A DNA stretch of 64,000 nt from an uncultured Clostridia bacterium (GTDB taxonomy: Bacteria; Bacillota; Clostridia; UMGS1810): assembly GCA_934463165.1 (NCBI GenBank), contig CAKSJG010000016.1:1-64000 (forward strand), written 5' to 3'. Shown piece by piece: positions 26,792-34,194 of the stretch. A program made the position numbers and the translations under genes. Every line of letters begins with the position of its first letter. Positions within the stretch are counted from its first letter, which is position 1. Below the pieces are notes generated by a model, which saw only the letters and a program-made list of their open reading frames with translations, was not told the DNA's origin and searched no databases.

Positions 26792-27352
26792 TTATTCTGT
26801 TGGGTTGCCGTCTGCGTCAAAAAGCGGCAGCTTTTCAAGGAAGATAATGTCGTCGCGCTTTGCCGCGTCACCCTCGGCGAGAATTGCCATTTTACCCACG
26901 ATGCTTCCGCCCGCCTTTTCAACAAGCTGCTCCAGAGAAGCAAGTGATTCTCCCGTGCTTATTACATCATCAACAATTAGCACCCTTTTTCCTTTTATTG
27001 CATCAATTTCTGCCTGACCGATGCAAAGTGACTGAATATTTGCCGTTGTTATTGAATCAACGGTTGTTTCTATAATGTTTTTCATGTAGATTTTTGCTTT
27101 TTTGCGTGCAATGACATAGTTGTCATCGTTATGCTGACGCGCCATTTCATATATAAGCGGAATGCTCTTGCACTCTGCCGTAACAAGTATGTCATACTCG
27201 GGCGCGCGCTTCAAAAGCTCTTCGGCAGATTTTTTTGTTATTTCAACATCACCGAAAATAATAAAAGCCGCTATGTAAAGCTCGTCATTAACCGGGAAAA
27301 GCGGAAGCTCACGTTTGAGACCTGCAATTTCCATTGTATAATGCTTATCCAT
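26792..27352 (-). CDS. Adenine phosphoribosyltransferase-like protein
   Basis: ATG at 27352 with GAGGGA upstream. The 186-residue type I phosphoribosyltransferase has the PRPP loop V-L-I-V-D-D-V-I-S-T-G-E-S near residue 126 and a flexible-loop region with Y-M-K-N-I-I-E-T. The N-terminal half resembles APRT-like proteins used in purine salvage (base plus PRPP to nucleotide). The substrate cannot be read from sequence; xanthine is possible. It has its own promoter and leads a two-gene unit with a lipoprotein gene, an odd pairing. Confidence 0.82.
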   Translation of the reverse strand: MDKHYTMEIAGLKRELPLFPVNDELYIAAFIIFGDVEITKKSAEELLKRAPEYDILVTAECKSIPLIYEMARQHNDDNYVIARKKAKIYMKNIIETTVDSITTANIQSLCIGQAEIDAIKGKRVLIVDDVISTGESLASLEQLVEKAGGSIVGKMAILAEGDAAKRDDIIFLEKLPLFDADGNPTE

Positions 27353-27395
27353 CTAAAATTCCCTCATTTCTGATTATTGCAAAATTACAGTATAT

Positions 27396-27424
27396 ATTTT
27401 ACACCCTTTTCGACAAATATTCAA
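27396..27424 (-). promoter_or_regulatory. SigA-type promoter of the phosphoribosyltransferase gene
   Basis: On the minus strand TTGAAT (27424-27419) and TAAAAT (27401-27396) are 17 bases apart, with TG just before the -10. The start would be about 40 bases upstream of the gene. Confidence 0.7.
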
Positions 27425-27495
27425 GAGTTTTTTTCATATTTATAAACAAAATCATATAAATATCGGGCAAAAATATCCGTTTTGTGCGTTAGGGG

Positions 27496-27574
27496 TCATG
27501 GTATATTTTTTATTTTTTGATTGAAAGCGAGTTTCAGCGCTTAAGCTTTCAAAAAAATAAAAAATATACCATGA
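27496..27574. repeat. Long imperfect inverted repeat
   Basis: A 23-base AT-rich arm beginning TCATGGTATA at 27496 is mirrored by the arm ending TATACCATGA at 27574, then both continue to GAAAG/CTTTC around a short centre. No gene is inside. It could be a bidirectional terminator or the end of a non-autonomous element. Confidence 0.7.
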
Positions 27575-27616
27575 TCACAATGTTGATAATCAGCGTTCGG
27601 ATATCGACGTAATGCC

Positions 27617-27895
27617 TTAAGCTCACGGGAACTGAACACGATATGCCCTTTGTTTGAAAAATTAAAGTCTTTTCAATTTGTCGTCCTTGAAAGGCGTCAG
27701 CCTGTCTGCGTCCTCCGCATTGAAAATACAAATAATTTTTCTAAACAAAGGGTCAAAGAGTCAAAAAAGAAAAAATTTTGTATCAGACAAAGAAAATTCG
27801 AAAATAATACTGACGTATATTTGATGAATTTTCTGCAGTATTATGCAAAATTTTCCTTTTTAGACCACATCGGGTTCAATTCCCGTGAGCTTAAG
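27617..27895. repeat. Nested inverted repeats
   Basis: Outer arms: TTAAGCTCACGGGAA at about 27618 and its complement TTCCCGTGAGCTTAA ending near 27894. Inner arms: CCCTTTGTTT at 27646 and AAACAAAGGG ending at 27752. The right outer arm contains CGGGTTCAATTCCCG, a perfect T-arm-like stem-loop. The sequence between has no gene. Together with the inverted repeat at 27496 this looks like a degraded or non-autonomous mobile element. Confidence 0.5.
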
Positions 27896-27979
27896 CTGCT
27901 GTGTTAATATCCGAACTTTGGTAAACATATAATCTGTTGGCATACCCTAACGCCTCGCCCGAAAAGCGCTTGCAGACGA

Positions 27980-28005
27980 GCGGATGGATAATATCCGCCC
28001 CTACG
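27980..28005. repeat. Single hairpin-CCCTACG repeat unit
   Basis: GCGGAT (27980-27985) pairs with ATCCGC (27993-27998) and is followed by CCCTACG. The same plan, hairpin then CCCTACG, forms each end of the MITE-like element 60 bases away. Confidence 0.55.
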
Positions 28006-28064
28006 CGCATGGGGAAGAAAAAATTTCTTGCATAATATTAAATTATTGTGTTTATATTGCGCAA

Positions 28065-28220
28065 GCGGAACGGTGTGGTCACCGTTCCCTACGTAGCTAT
28101 TACAAGTTTGCAATATATTATTAAACAGAATCATATTACAGCTTTTCGTTTAAATCAATTTGTTAATTGAAAATATACCTGTCAATTTATTCGTAGGGAA
28201 CGGTGCCCACACCGTTCCGC
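28065..28220. mobile_element. MITE-like element, copy 1 (156 bp)
   Basis: The two ends are inverted repeats of about 30 bases with one or two differences: GCGGAACGGTG at 28065 and CACCGTTCCGC ending at 28220. Each end is itself a hairpin (GGAACGGTG/CACCGTTCC) followed by CTACG towards the centre. The AT-rich core (about 95 bases) shares segments with copy 2, such as GAATCATATT and the stretch before the right end. No open frame, so any movement would need a transposase from elsewhere. Confidence 0.75.
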
Positions 28221-28273
28221 TGCATAAAACATATAAAATAATATGATTAAACGCAAGAACGAGTGTTCGAATA

Positions 28274-28774
28274 TCAACGCACCTGCTTAAGATTTACAAA
28301 CTCAAATTCATTTCCGTGTTCTTTAATTATCTCCAAAAGATCATAAACATTAATCCAGACCGTTGCCGTATTGTCATTCGGATGTATTCCCATAAGGCAG
28401 GGTTCATTTTTAAATTCCTCGTCAATAAAAAAGAATACGGCTCTTTTTTCGTCATTTAAAAGTCCGAACGGTGTTACCGACCCCGGTGTAAGCTTCAAAA
28501 ACGTCTTTAGATCCTCAGCAGATGCAAAGCTTAGGCGACGTGTGTTGTGTTTCGTTCTGAAATCGTTTAAGTCTACTCTTTTGCTTCCCTTTACGGTTAT
28601 CAGATAGTAGTTTCTTTTTTTATCGTCGCGGACAAAAAGATTTTTTGCGTCGCATTCAGGATACGGAAACACAATGTCGCATGCGTCATCCATGCTGAAA
28701 AGGGCGGGGTGCTCCGTCACCTCAAAATGTATTTTATGATTTTTTAAAAAATCATATATTTCCTGTTTATTCAT
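28274..28774 (-). CDS. YbaK/ProX-type aminoacyl-tRNA deacylase
   Basis: ATG at 28774 follows CGGAGGTTTTT. The 166-residue single-domain protein carries the family pattern: E-H-P-A-L-F-S near residue 21, a K-N-L-F-V-R-D segment near residue 44, Y-Y-L-I-T-V-K-G with the conserved lysine near residue 62, and T-P-G-S-V-T-P-F-G-L near residue 95. Free-standing ProX/PrdX proteins remove alanine wrongly attached to tRNA-Pro; that substrate is inferred from the family. Confidence 0.9.
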   Translation of the reverse strand: MNKQEIYDFLKNHKIHFEVTEHPALFSMDDACDIVFPYPECDAKNLFVRDDKKRNYYLITVKGSKRVDLNDFRTKHNTRRLSFASAEDLKTFLKLTPGSVTPFGLLNDEKRAVFFFIDEEFKNEPCLMGIHPNDNTATVWINVYDLLEIIKEHGNEFEFVNLKQVR

Positions 28775-28790
28775 AAAAACCTCCGTAAAG

Positions 28791-28832
28791 AAACCCGCGC
28801 AGCCAAGATTTTAAGCTTAGCTGCGCGGGTTT
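28791..28832 (-). terminator. Terminator of the tRNA transcript
   Basis: AAACCCGCGCAGC (28791-28803) and GCTGCGCGGGTTT (28820-28832) form a 13-bp perfect stem with a 16-base loop, located just downstream of the minus-strand tRNA. Confidence 0.75.
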
Positions 28833-28840
28833 AAAATTTA

Positions 28841-28914
28841 TGGACCTTCAGGGACTCGAACCCCGGACCGACCGGTTATGAGCCGGTTGCTCTAACCAAC
28901 TGAGCTAAAGGTCC
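28841..28914 (-). tRNA. tRNA with CAT anticodon (Met, or Ile2 after lysidine modification)
   Basis: Read on the minus strand, the gene starts GGACCTTTAGCTCAG and ends CTGAAGGTCC plus discriminator A. The D-arm, the anticodon arm CCGGCTCATAACCGG with CAT, the variable loop and the T-arm GGGTTCGAGTCCC all fold. CCA is not encoded. The CTCATAA loop and GGACCTT acceptor resemble the bacterial tRNAs whose C34 becomes lysidine and that read AUA, so the isoleucine identity is possible. Confidence 0.95.
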
Positions 28915-29070
28915 GCATGTTTGCCGTCTTTTAAACAGTACTTTGCTATTATATCATACTTTAAAAATAAAATCAAGTACTTTTTCTAAATTTTTTTATG
29001 TTAATATATTTGCAACAAAATTAAACCGTTTTTTTGCCTTATTGTCATATAAAAGATATATTTTATGCCG

Positions 29071-29127
29071 AAAAATTTATACCCGGGCGCGGATTTTGCA
29101 TAACATGCCGACCTGTCCGGGTATAAA
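29071..29127 (-). terminator. Terminator of the FAD oxidoreductase gene
   Basis: TTTATACCCGG (29076-29086) and CCGGGTATAAA (29117-29127) form an 11-bp stem; on the minus strand it is followed by a run of T residues (29071-29075). Confidence 0.75.
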
Positions 29128-29158
29128 GGTTTTGATATATCCGATGATAGCGGCGCAA

Positions 29159-30424
29159 TCAGCAAAGACCGCCGTTTTCTTTAATAAGCTTTTGAATTTC
29201 CGCAATGTCGGCGTCTTTCATCGAAACACCGTTTTTCCATGCAACGGCAGCGCCGTATCCCGCCGCCTCGCCGAGACAGCATACTATGGGCATTATCCTG
29301 ATCGATGCCTGTGCTTCGTGCGTTGCGCTTATGCATCTTCCGGTAACAAGCAGATTTTTGTATTTTTTAACAACCATGCATCTATAGGGGATTGTGTAAT
29401 ATTCGCCGTCTTTAAAATAGTAATGACTTGTGCCCGTGCCCTCGGGGTTGTGGATGTCAATGTCATAATTTCCGAGAGCAATCGAATCTTTAAAACGCCT
29501 GCATTCCGTAAGATCTTCCCCGGTAAGCGTATATTTTCCTTCAAACATGCGGCTCTCACGAACACCGATCTGCGCCGCAGTGTATATAATTTCCGCATTT
29601 TTAAATGCTTCAAAATTTTCTTTCAAAAAGCTCATTAGCTCAAATGCCTGTTCGCGCGCTTCGATTTCCGCACGGGTAACGTCAAAAACATCCGTGGGAT
29701 TTTTGCGCACTATTCTTGTTGAGTTAAAATGCAGCATACCTGCATGCACGGTGTTAAAGATCAGCACATCCTCGCGGATGTTCTTAATGCGCCCCTCCTC
29801 GCGGTATTTTTTATACAGCGGATTGATGAGCGGTCTTTCCTCTCTGTATTTTTCAAGGTCAACATTTCCCACTCGGAAGCACAGCGTCATTGGCTGACAA
29901 AGACTGTCTCCCTCTCTGCCGAGGCGGTACGGGCACCCCGAAACATACGCCAAAATTCCGTCGCCCGATGCGTCGATGAAGCGCTCCGCTTCTATCGTTA
30001 TGCTGCCGGAAACACAGGCAAATTTAAGCGCGGTAATTTTGTCGCCGCATGTAACCGCGTCATATAAGCTGCATTGAAACAGCAAGTCAACTCCCTCTTT
30101 AATCAGCATTTTGTTAAGTATAAGCTTCAGATACTCATCGTCAAAAACTCTTGTTTCGGCTGCTGTTTTTTTATCTTTAAATGCGCCGCACTTTGCAAGC
30201 TCATCCGTAATCTCCTTAAAAAATCCCGCGCTCAGGTCAACCGTTTTTCCGTCAATATTTGTGCGGTAGGGCATAAACGGGTTAACAAGACAGTTGTTGG
30301 CCGCTCCGCCCGGTGCGTTTGATTTTTCCGCAAGAAGTACGCTCATTCCGCATCTTGCTGCCGCAATCGCCGCCGCACAGCCCGAAAAGCCTCCGCCGAT
30401 AACTATAAGATCATATTTTTTCAT
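29159..30424 (-). CDS. FAD-dependent oxidoreductase (PF12831 type)
   Basis: ATG at 30424 with AAAAGGAG upstream. The 421-residue protein begins with a dinucleotide-binding fold I-V-I-G-G-G-F-S-G-C-A-A-A and has F-I-D-A-S-G-D-G-I-L-A near residue 146 and a C-terminal V-T-G-R-C-I-S-A-T-H-E-A segment near residue 365, all typical of the PF12831 flavoproteins found in carbohydrate and xenobiotic clusters. The substrate is unknown; a sugar-derived hydroxyl or enoate is a fair guess given the neighbouring AraC regulators. It is transcribed divergently from the PocR-type regulator, which may control it. Confidence 0.88.
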   Translation of the reverse strand: MKKYDLIVIGGGFSGCAAAIAAARCGMSVLLAEKSNAPGGAANNCLVNPFMPYRTNIDGKTVDLSAGFFKEITDELAKCGAFKDKKTAAETRVFDDEYLKLILNKMLIKEGVDLLFQCSLYDAVTCGDKITALKFACVSGSITIEAERFIDASGDGILAYVSGCPYRLGREGDSLCQPMTLCFRVGNVDLEKYREERPLINPLYKKYREEGRIKNIREDVLIFNTVHAGMLHFNSTRIVRKNPTDVFDVTRAEIEAREQAFELMSFLKENFEAFKNAEIIYTAAQIGVRESRMFEGKYTLTGEDLTECRRFKDSIALGNYDIDIHNPEGTGTSHYYFKDGEYYTIPYRCMVVKKYKNLLVTGRCISATHEAQASIRIMPIVCCLGEAAGYGAAVAWKNGVSMKDADIAEIQKLIKENGGLC

Positions 30425-30442
30425 TTTTCTGCGCTCCTTTTT

Positions 30443-30480
30443 GTTTATAATGCTATAGTTAATTGTAAAATTACAAAATG
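30443..30480. promoter_or_regulatory. Bipartite direct repeat, copy 1 (near the FAD gene)
   Basis: GTTTATAATGCTAT and ACAAAATG are separated by 16 bases. The same two blocks with the same spacing occur at 30759-30796. The sites flank the MITE and lie one on each side of the divergent genes, so they may be binding sites of the PocR/AraC protein. Confidence 0.5.
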
Positions 30481-30558
30481 TCTTATTTAAAGCACATTCC
30501 GCGATATCTTTTTATTTACATTTTCTCCCGTAAACAGATGAAAATGTTTATTTTTCAT

Positions 30559-30714
30559 CGGAACGGTGTGGGCACCGTTCCCTACGTAGTCATTATTAAA
30601 TATTCGTAATTTAATAATTGGAATCATATTGGTGAATTTTGTTTAAACAAATACAATTAATAGGAACTGTACCTATCAATTTATTTGTAGGGAACGCTGA
30701 CCACAGCGTTCCGC
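30559..30714. mobile_element. MITE-like element, copy 2 (156 bp)
   Basis: The same length and plan as copy 1 at 28065-28220. The left end is CGGAACGGTGTGGGCACCG; the right end has GGAACGCTG/CAGCGTTCC in place of GGAACGGTG/CACCGTTCC, so both sides of its hairpin changed together. Core segments GAATCATATT and CAATTTATT before the right end match copy 1. Confidence 0.75.
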
Positions 30715-30758
30715 AAAAATTTATCCGCATTTTTTCATTTTTATTTTACAATCACCTA

Positions 30759-30796
30759 GTTTATAATGCTATTATAAAATTTTATGTGACAAAATG
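30759..30796. promoter_or_regulatory. Bipartite direct repeat, copy 2 (near the PocR/AraC gene)
   Basis: GTTTATAATGCTAT (30759-30772), a 16-base spacer and ACAAAATG (30789-30796) repeat the blocks at 30443-30480. It ends 23 bases before the -35 of the regulator's promoter, a usual place for an AraC-type site. Confidence 0.5.
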
Positions 30797-30818
30797 CTAC
30801 CACAAACTAAATAAATTC

Positions 30819-30847
30819 TTGCACAAACGAAACTTTTGTGTTAAAAT
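30819..30847 (+). promoter_or_regulatory. Promoter of the PocR/AraC regulator
   Basis: TTGCAC (30819-30824) and TAAAAT (30842-30847) are 17 bases apart. Between them CACAAA and TTTGTG form a small inverted repeat, a possible operator. Confidence 0.6.
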
Positions 30848-30879
30848 TTAAATACAAATATATAATTTGAGGTGCAAAA

Positions 30880-31746
30880 ATGGATCTTAATACACTGCTT
30901 GAATATTTAAGCCGCAGCTGCGATATGCTTTTGAATCTTCACGATGTGTCCGGAATACTGTCGGATCGTGTGTTCGGCGTTGATCAGAAATTCAAAATGC
31001 ATGCGCTCGGATTTTGCGACGCGGCAAAAACCACACCTATGGGCTATGACAGGTGCGTACGCTGCAAAAAGACGGTTTGCCGAATTGCAATAAGGCGAAA
31101 AAAGGGATTTTTCGGCATGTGTCCTTACGGAATAAACGAGCTTGTTTATCCTGTATCAACCGGCGGCAAAATAACGTGTATTCTCTTTATCGGCAATACA
31201 ACCGATAACATGGAAGAAACCTGCCGGCGCGCGAGAATAATGTGTCAAAAAACGGGTGTAGATTATGCCGAACTTTCAAAACACTTCTCCTCCGTCCGCA
31301 AAACCGACAAAAAGCTCATGACGGAGACGGCACAGATAGTGGCGGATCATATAAAATATAAATTTCTTACCGAAAAACGCAATATAGTTTTCAGCCGCGG
31401 AGACGGAATAGTATCTCAGCTTTGCCGCCACGCGGAGCTTAACTACAGCCGGAGTCTTACGCTTAAGGCGCTTTCGGATATGTATTTTATAAATGAAAAA
31501 TATGCCGGCAGGCTTTTTACTTCGCAGATGGGCTGCACATTTCATGAATATCTTACGGACAGGCGCCTTGAAGCCGCAGAAGCGCACCTTAAAAACAGTG
31601 ATCTTAACATAACCGAAATTGCAATAGCATGCGGATTTAATACGATATCATATTTTAACCGTGCATTTTATAAGAGAAATAATATGAGTCCGTCGGAGTA
31701 CAGAAAGGTTTTTAAAACGAAAAGCATGCCCCGAATTTATGGATAA
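30880..31746 (+). CDS. AraC-family regulator with PocR sensory domain
   Basis: ATG at 30880 with GAGGTG at 30869-30874. Residues of about 5-165 form a PocR-type ligand domain with a cysteine cluster (C-V-R-C-K-K-T-V-C near residue 60 and a C-P-Y-G near residue 87), which in this family can sense small molecules such as hydrocarbon derivatives or 1,2-propanediol. The C-terminal 100 residues are two AraC helix-turn-helix motifs (I-A-I-A-C-G-F-N-T-I-S-Y-F-N-R-A-F near residue 247). Divergent to the FAD oxidoreductase, so that gene is the likely target. Confidence 0.9.
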   Translation: MDLNTLLEYLSRSCDMLLNLHDVSGILSDRVFGVDQKFKMHALGFCDAAKTTPMGYDRCVRCKKTVCRIAIRRKKGFFGMCPYGINELVYPVSTGGKITCILFIGNTTDNMEETCRRARIMCQKTGVDYAELSKHFSSVRKTDKKLMTETAQIVADHIKYKFLTEKRNIVFSRGDGIVSQLCRHAELNYSRSLTLKALSDMYFINEKYAGRLFTSQMGCTFHEYLTDRRLEAAEAHLKNSDLNITEIAIACGFNTISYFNRAFYKRNNMSPSEYRKVFKTKSMPRIYG

Positions 31747-31802
31747 ACTGCCGTTTATGATGCGACAAAATAAGAAAAACGCGTATAATTGAGTGTTTTG
31801 TA

Positions 31803-31831
31803 TTGACGGTAGACGGTTTTTACAGTATAAT
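31803..31831 (+). promoter_or_regulatory. Promoter of the membrane AraC regulator
   Basis: TTGACG (31803-31808) and TATAAT (31826-31831) are 17 bases apart. A second TATAAT at 31877-31882 lies nearer to the gene without a clear -35. Confidence 0.65.
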
Positions 31832-31911
31832 TTTAATTGATGTCATGAAGCTTTTATGAATGATATCAAAAACGGATATAATACCATTGTGTCCATATCG
31901 GGAGAATATAC

Positions 31912-34074
31912 ATGAATTTTATCAGGAATATGAATATCAAGGTAAGATTTACAATTTCATATATAATAATTATTTTCACACTTATTTTCGGCAGCAGCAC
32001 ACTGCTTGTCAATATGTATAACAATATTTTGAAAGTTACAAATGAGCTTAACGAGCAAAATCATCGGTTTATAACAAACAACATAATAAATAAACTTGTT
32101 GAAAATCACAGCTTTATTCTGTCGTTTAACGATATAGAAAACATATCGCAGATCACGTCAACCGACAATTTGTATACCCTTTCGGAGCTCGGCGCGGCAA
32201 ATCAGCTCAGAAAGCTTTTTTTGAAGCCGCAGTTTTCAAAGAATAATGCAAGATTTTACGTATATATCAAGCAGACTGACTGCATTATTTCGGGTGCAGG
32301 TACCTTTAAGTCAAAACAGTTTTTTGATTATCTGAATCTGGATTACAACATAGACTACCGCGACTGGCTTGACGCAATGTGCAGTGTGGATAAAATTAAC
32401 GAATACCGCAATATCGGCAAGGACGGCAAATATATTATTTTCTCATCATATCTCAACAAAATGGTTAAGCTTCCGGGTGATGTGTATTTTTCGGGGCTTA
32501 TGAAGAGCAGCGACATGTTCGGCTATGATGAAAAAAACGATTGGTTTTTAAACAGCGCAAGCTATATATTTAACTTTAACGGCAATGTTGTTTTGAAATT
32601 TAACGAAAAATCCGACAAACTGCCCGAGATAAATACCATTGACAGGGCGCTTTCTATGTCTGATAAGTATTTTATTCTCAATTCGACGGTAACGTCAAAT
32701 GACACCGAGTGGCGCGTTGTTACGCTTGAGGACAAGGACCTTGCCTTAAAGAGCGTGAACAAAGTCCGCAATACAACGATAATTTTCTTTACCGCCGTGC
32801 TTGCTATATCCATACTTTTGGCAAAGTTTTTTGCAAGAACAAACTACAGACCGATTCAGCACCTGAGCAGTATGTTTACCGACGGCAATGCGAGGGATGA
32901 ATTTGAAAACATAAGACGCGGAATTGCAGCGCTGACGGATGAAAACACCGAGAACAAACTGAAAATCCGAATGATGAACGACGAAGTGAAAAACATGTTC
33001 ATCCTGAGAATTTTAAACGGCAATTTCAGCAGCGATTTTCTGAAAAGCGCCGCGGAATATTCCATAACCTTTCCGTTTGAGCATTTCTTTGTTATTCTGA
33101 TCTCTGATTATGAAGACGGCATTGCAGACAGACTGAAGCTTGACTCGGGAGGTGACGGCTGCAGGTTTTTTGCGGTTAAGCAGGGTGAGGACGCGGCAGT
33201 CATAGTAAACACCGATTTAGACTATGACGCTCTGAGCGCCATACTTCAAAAAGGTATTTGCTCAGGCGGAGGAAAGTATGTATATGTATCCGTCCGTCAT
33301 GACACCGTTGACGAAATACCGATCTGTTATGTTGAAGCAATGGAGTGCAAGGCGCAGTACGAGGGCTTTAAAAAGCAGCAGCACATTTATCAGTATGCGC
33401 CTGCAAGGTATCTCAGCGACATATACACCCTTTTAAACGAACAAATGATATGCAACTGTCTCAGAACAGGTAACTTTGCAAATATTAAAAAAATGCTCGA
33501 TAACATATTCGTAGAGCTTCGCAAGCTTCACGGAGTGGAAAGGAGTCTGCTTTTTACGGATCTTATCTGCATGGCTTCAAAGACGGTTTATGTTATTGAT
33601 TTGTCGGATCACCCCGACCTTGAAGCGCGTTTTTCGTTTTCGCATCTCAAACTCTTTGAAAACAGCATAGACACTCTTGAGACGGAGCTTAACGATCTGT
33701 ATATGCTGACGTGTAAGATTTCCGCAAAATATTTTGCGGAAAAGCAAAACGAGCTTCAGGTCAGACGTATCACGGCATGCATTTGGGAAAATTATTCCGA
33801 CCCCAATATGTCGCTTTCTTCCGTGAGTGAAGAACTCGGCATGTCGTCAAGACGGCTCACGACCATATTTAAAGATTCCAAAGGCATGACTATCCCCGAA
33901 TATATAAGCGATTTCAGAATAGAAAAGGCAATTGCCCTGTTCGGCGAAGACATGAGCATTTCCGATATTTCGGATTCCGTAGGCTTTGGAAACGTCAGAA
34001 CATTTGAGAGACTGTTTAAGGCAAAATACGGGATAACCCCCGCAAGATATCGCGCGCAGAATAAATTCAGATAA
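31912..34074 (+). CDS. Membrane-bound AraC-family regulator (single-chain sensor)
   Basis: ATG at 31912 after CGGGAG. The 720-residue protein has a membrane helix at about 13-33, an extracytoplasmic sensor region to about 285, a second membrane helix at about 286-307, a cytoplasmic linker, and a C-terminal AraC domain (I-W-E-N-Y-S-D-P-N-M-S-L near residue 625, I-S-D-S-V-G-F-G-N-V-R-T-F near residue 685). This architecture replaces a YesM/YesN two-component pair by one chain and is common next to LplABC-type sugar importers in Firmicutes. It probably senses an oligosaccharide outside the cell and controls the carbohydrate genes here. No phosphorylation domain is seen. Confidence 0.9.
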   Translation: MNFIRNMNIKVRFTISYIIIIFTLIFGSSTLLVNMYNNILKVTNELNEQNHRFITNNIINKLVENHSFILSFNDIENISQITSTDNLYTLSELGAANQLRKLFLKPQFSKNNARFYVYIKQTDCIISGAGTFKSKQFFDYLNLDYNIDYRDWLDAMCSVDKINEYRNIGKDGKYIIFSSYLNKMVKLPGDVYFSGLMKSSDMFGYDEKNDWFLNSASYIFNFNGNVVLKFNEKSDKLPEINTIDRALSMSDKYFILNSTVTSNDTEWRVVTLEDKDLALKSVNKVRNTTIIFFTAVLAISILLAKFFARTNYRPIQHLSSMFTDGNARDEFENIRRGIAALTDENTENKLKIRMMNDEVKNMFILRILNGNFSSDFLKSAAEYSITFPFEHFFVILISDYEDGIADRLKLDSGGDGCRFFAVKQGEDAAVIVNTDLDYDALSAILQKGICSGGGKYVYVSVRHDTVDEIPICYVEAMECKAQYEGFKKQQHIYQYAPARYLSDIYTLLNEQMICNCLRTGNFANIKKMLDNIFVELRKLHGVERSLLFTDLICMASKTVYVIDLSDHPDLEARFSFSHLKLFENSIDTLETELNDLYMLTCKISAKYFAEKQNELQVRRITACIWENYSDPNMSLSSVSEELGMSSRRLTTIFKDSKGMTIPEYISDFRIEKAIALFGEDMSISDISDSVGFGNVRTFERLFKAKYGITPARYRAQNKFR

Positions 34075-34093
34075 CTTCCTTTTTTATAAACAT

Positions 34094-34148
34094 ACACTCA
34101 GGCAAAAAACACCGGCTCGAAAAAGCGCGGTGTTTTTTGCCTGAGTGT
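34094..34148. terminator. Bidirectional terminator with a 21-bp perfect stem
   Basis: The arm beginning ACACTCAGGC (34094-34114) is exactly complementary to the arm ending GCCTGAGTGT (34128-34148), with a 13-base loop. A6 and T6 runs inside the arms allow the inner CACCG/CGGTG hairpin to end transcription of both convergent genes. Confidence 0.85.
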
Positions 34149-34194
34149 CTGAAACTTAATAAAAAATGCATAAACGCTTGAATATACCGAAAAA

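Larger units (their letters stand above)
30425..30879. other. Divergent regulatory region with MITE copy 2
   Basis: The 455-base gap between the FAD gene and the PocR/AraC gene holds two direct repeats (30443 and 30759), a MITE-like element (30559-30714) and the promoter of the regulator (30819-30847). No gene is seen. Confidence 0.7.

Noticed and set aside
26776..26943. Longer form of the low-complexity lipoprotein
   Set aside because: It would overlap the phosphoribosyltransferase gene, and the signal peptide with lipobox begins at 26775.
27353..28273. Genes in the repeat-rich gap
   Set aside because: Short frames exist on both strands, but they run through inverted repeats, lack ribosome binding sites and resemble no family.
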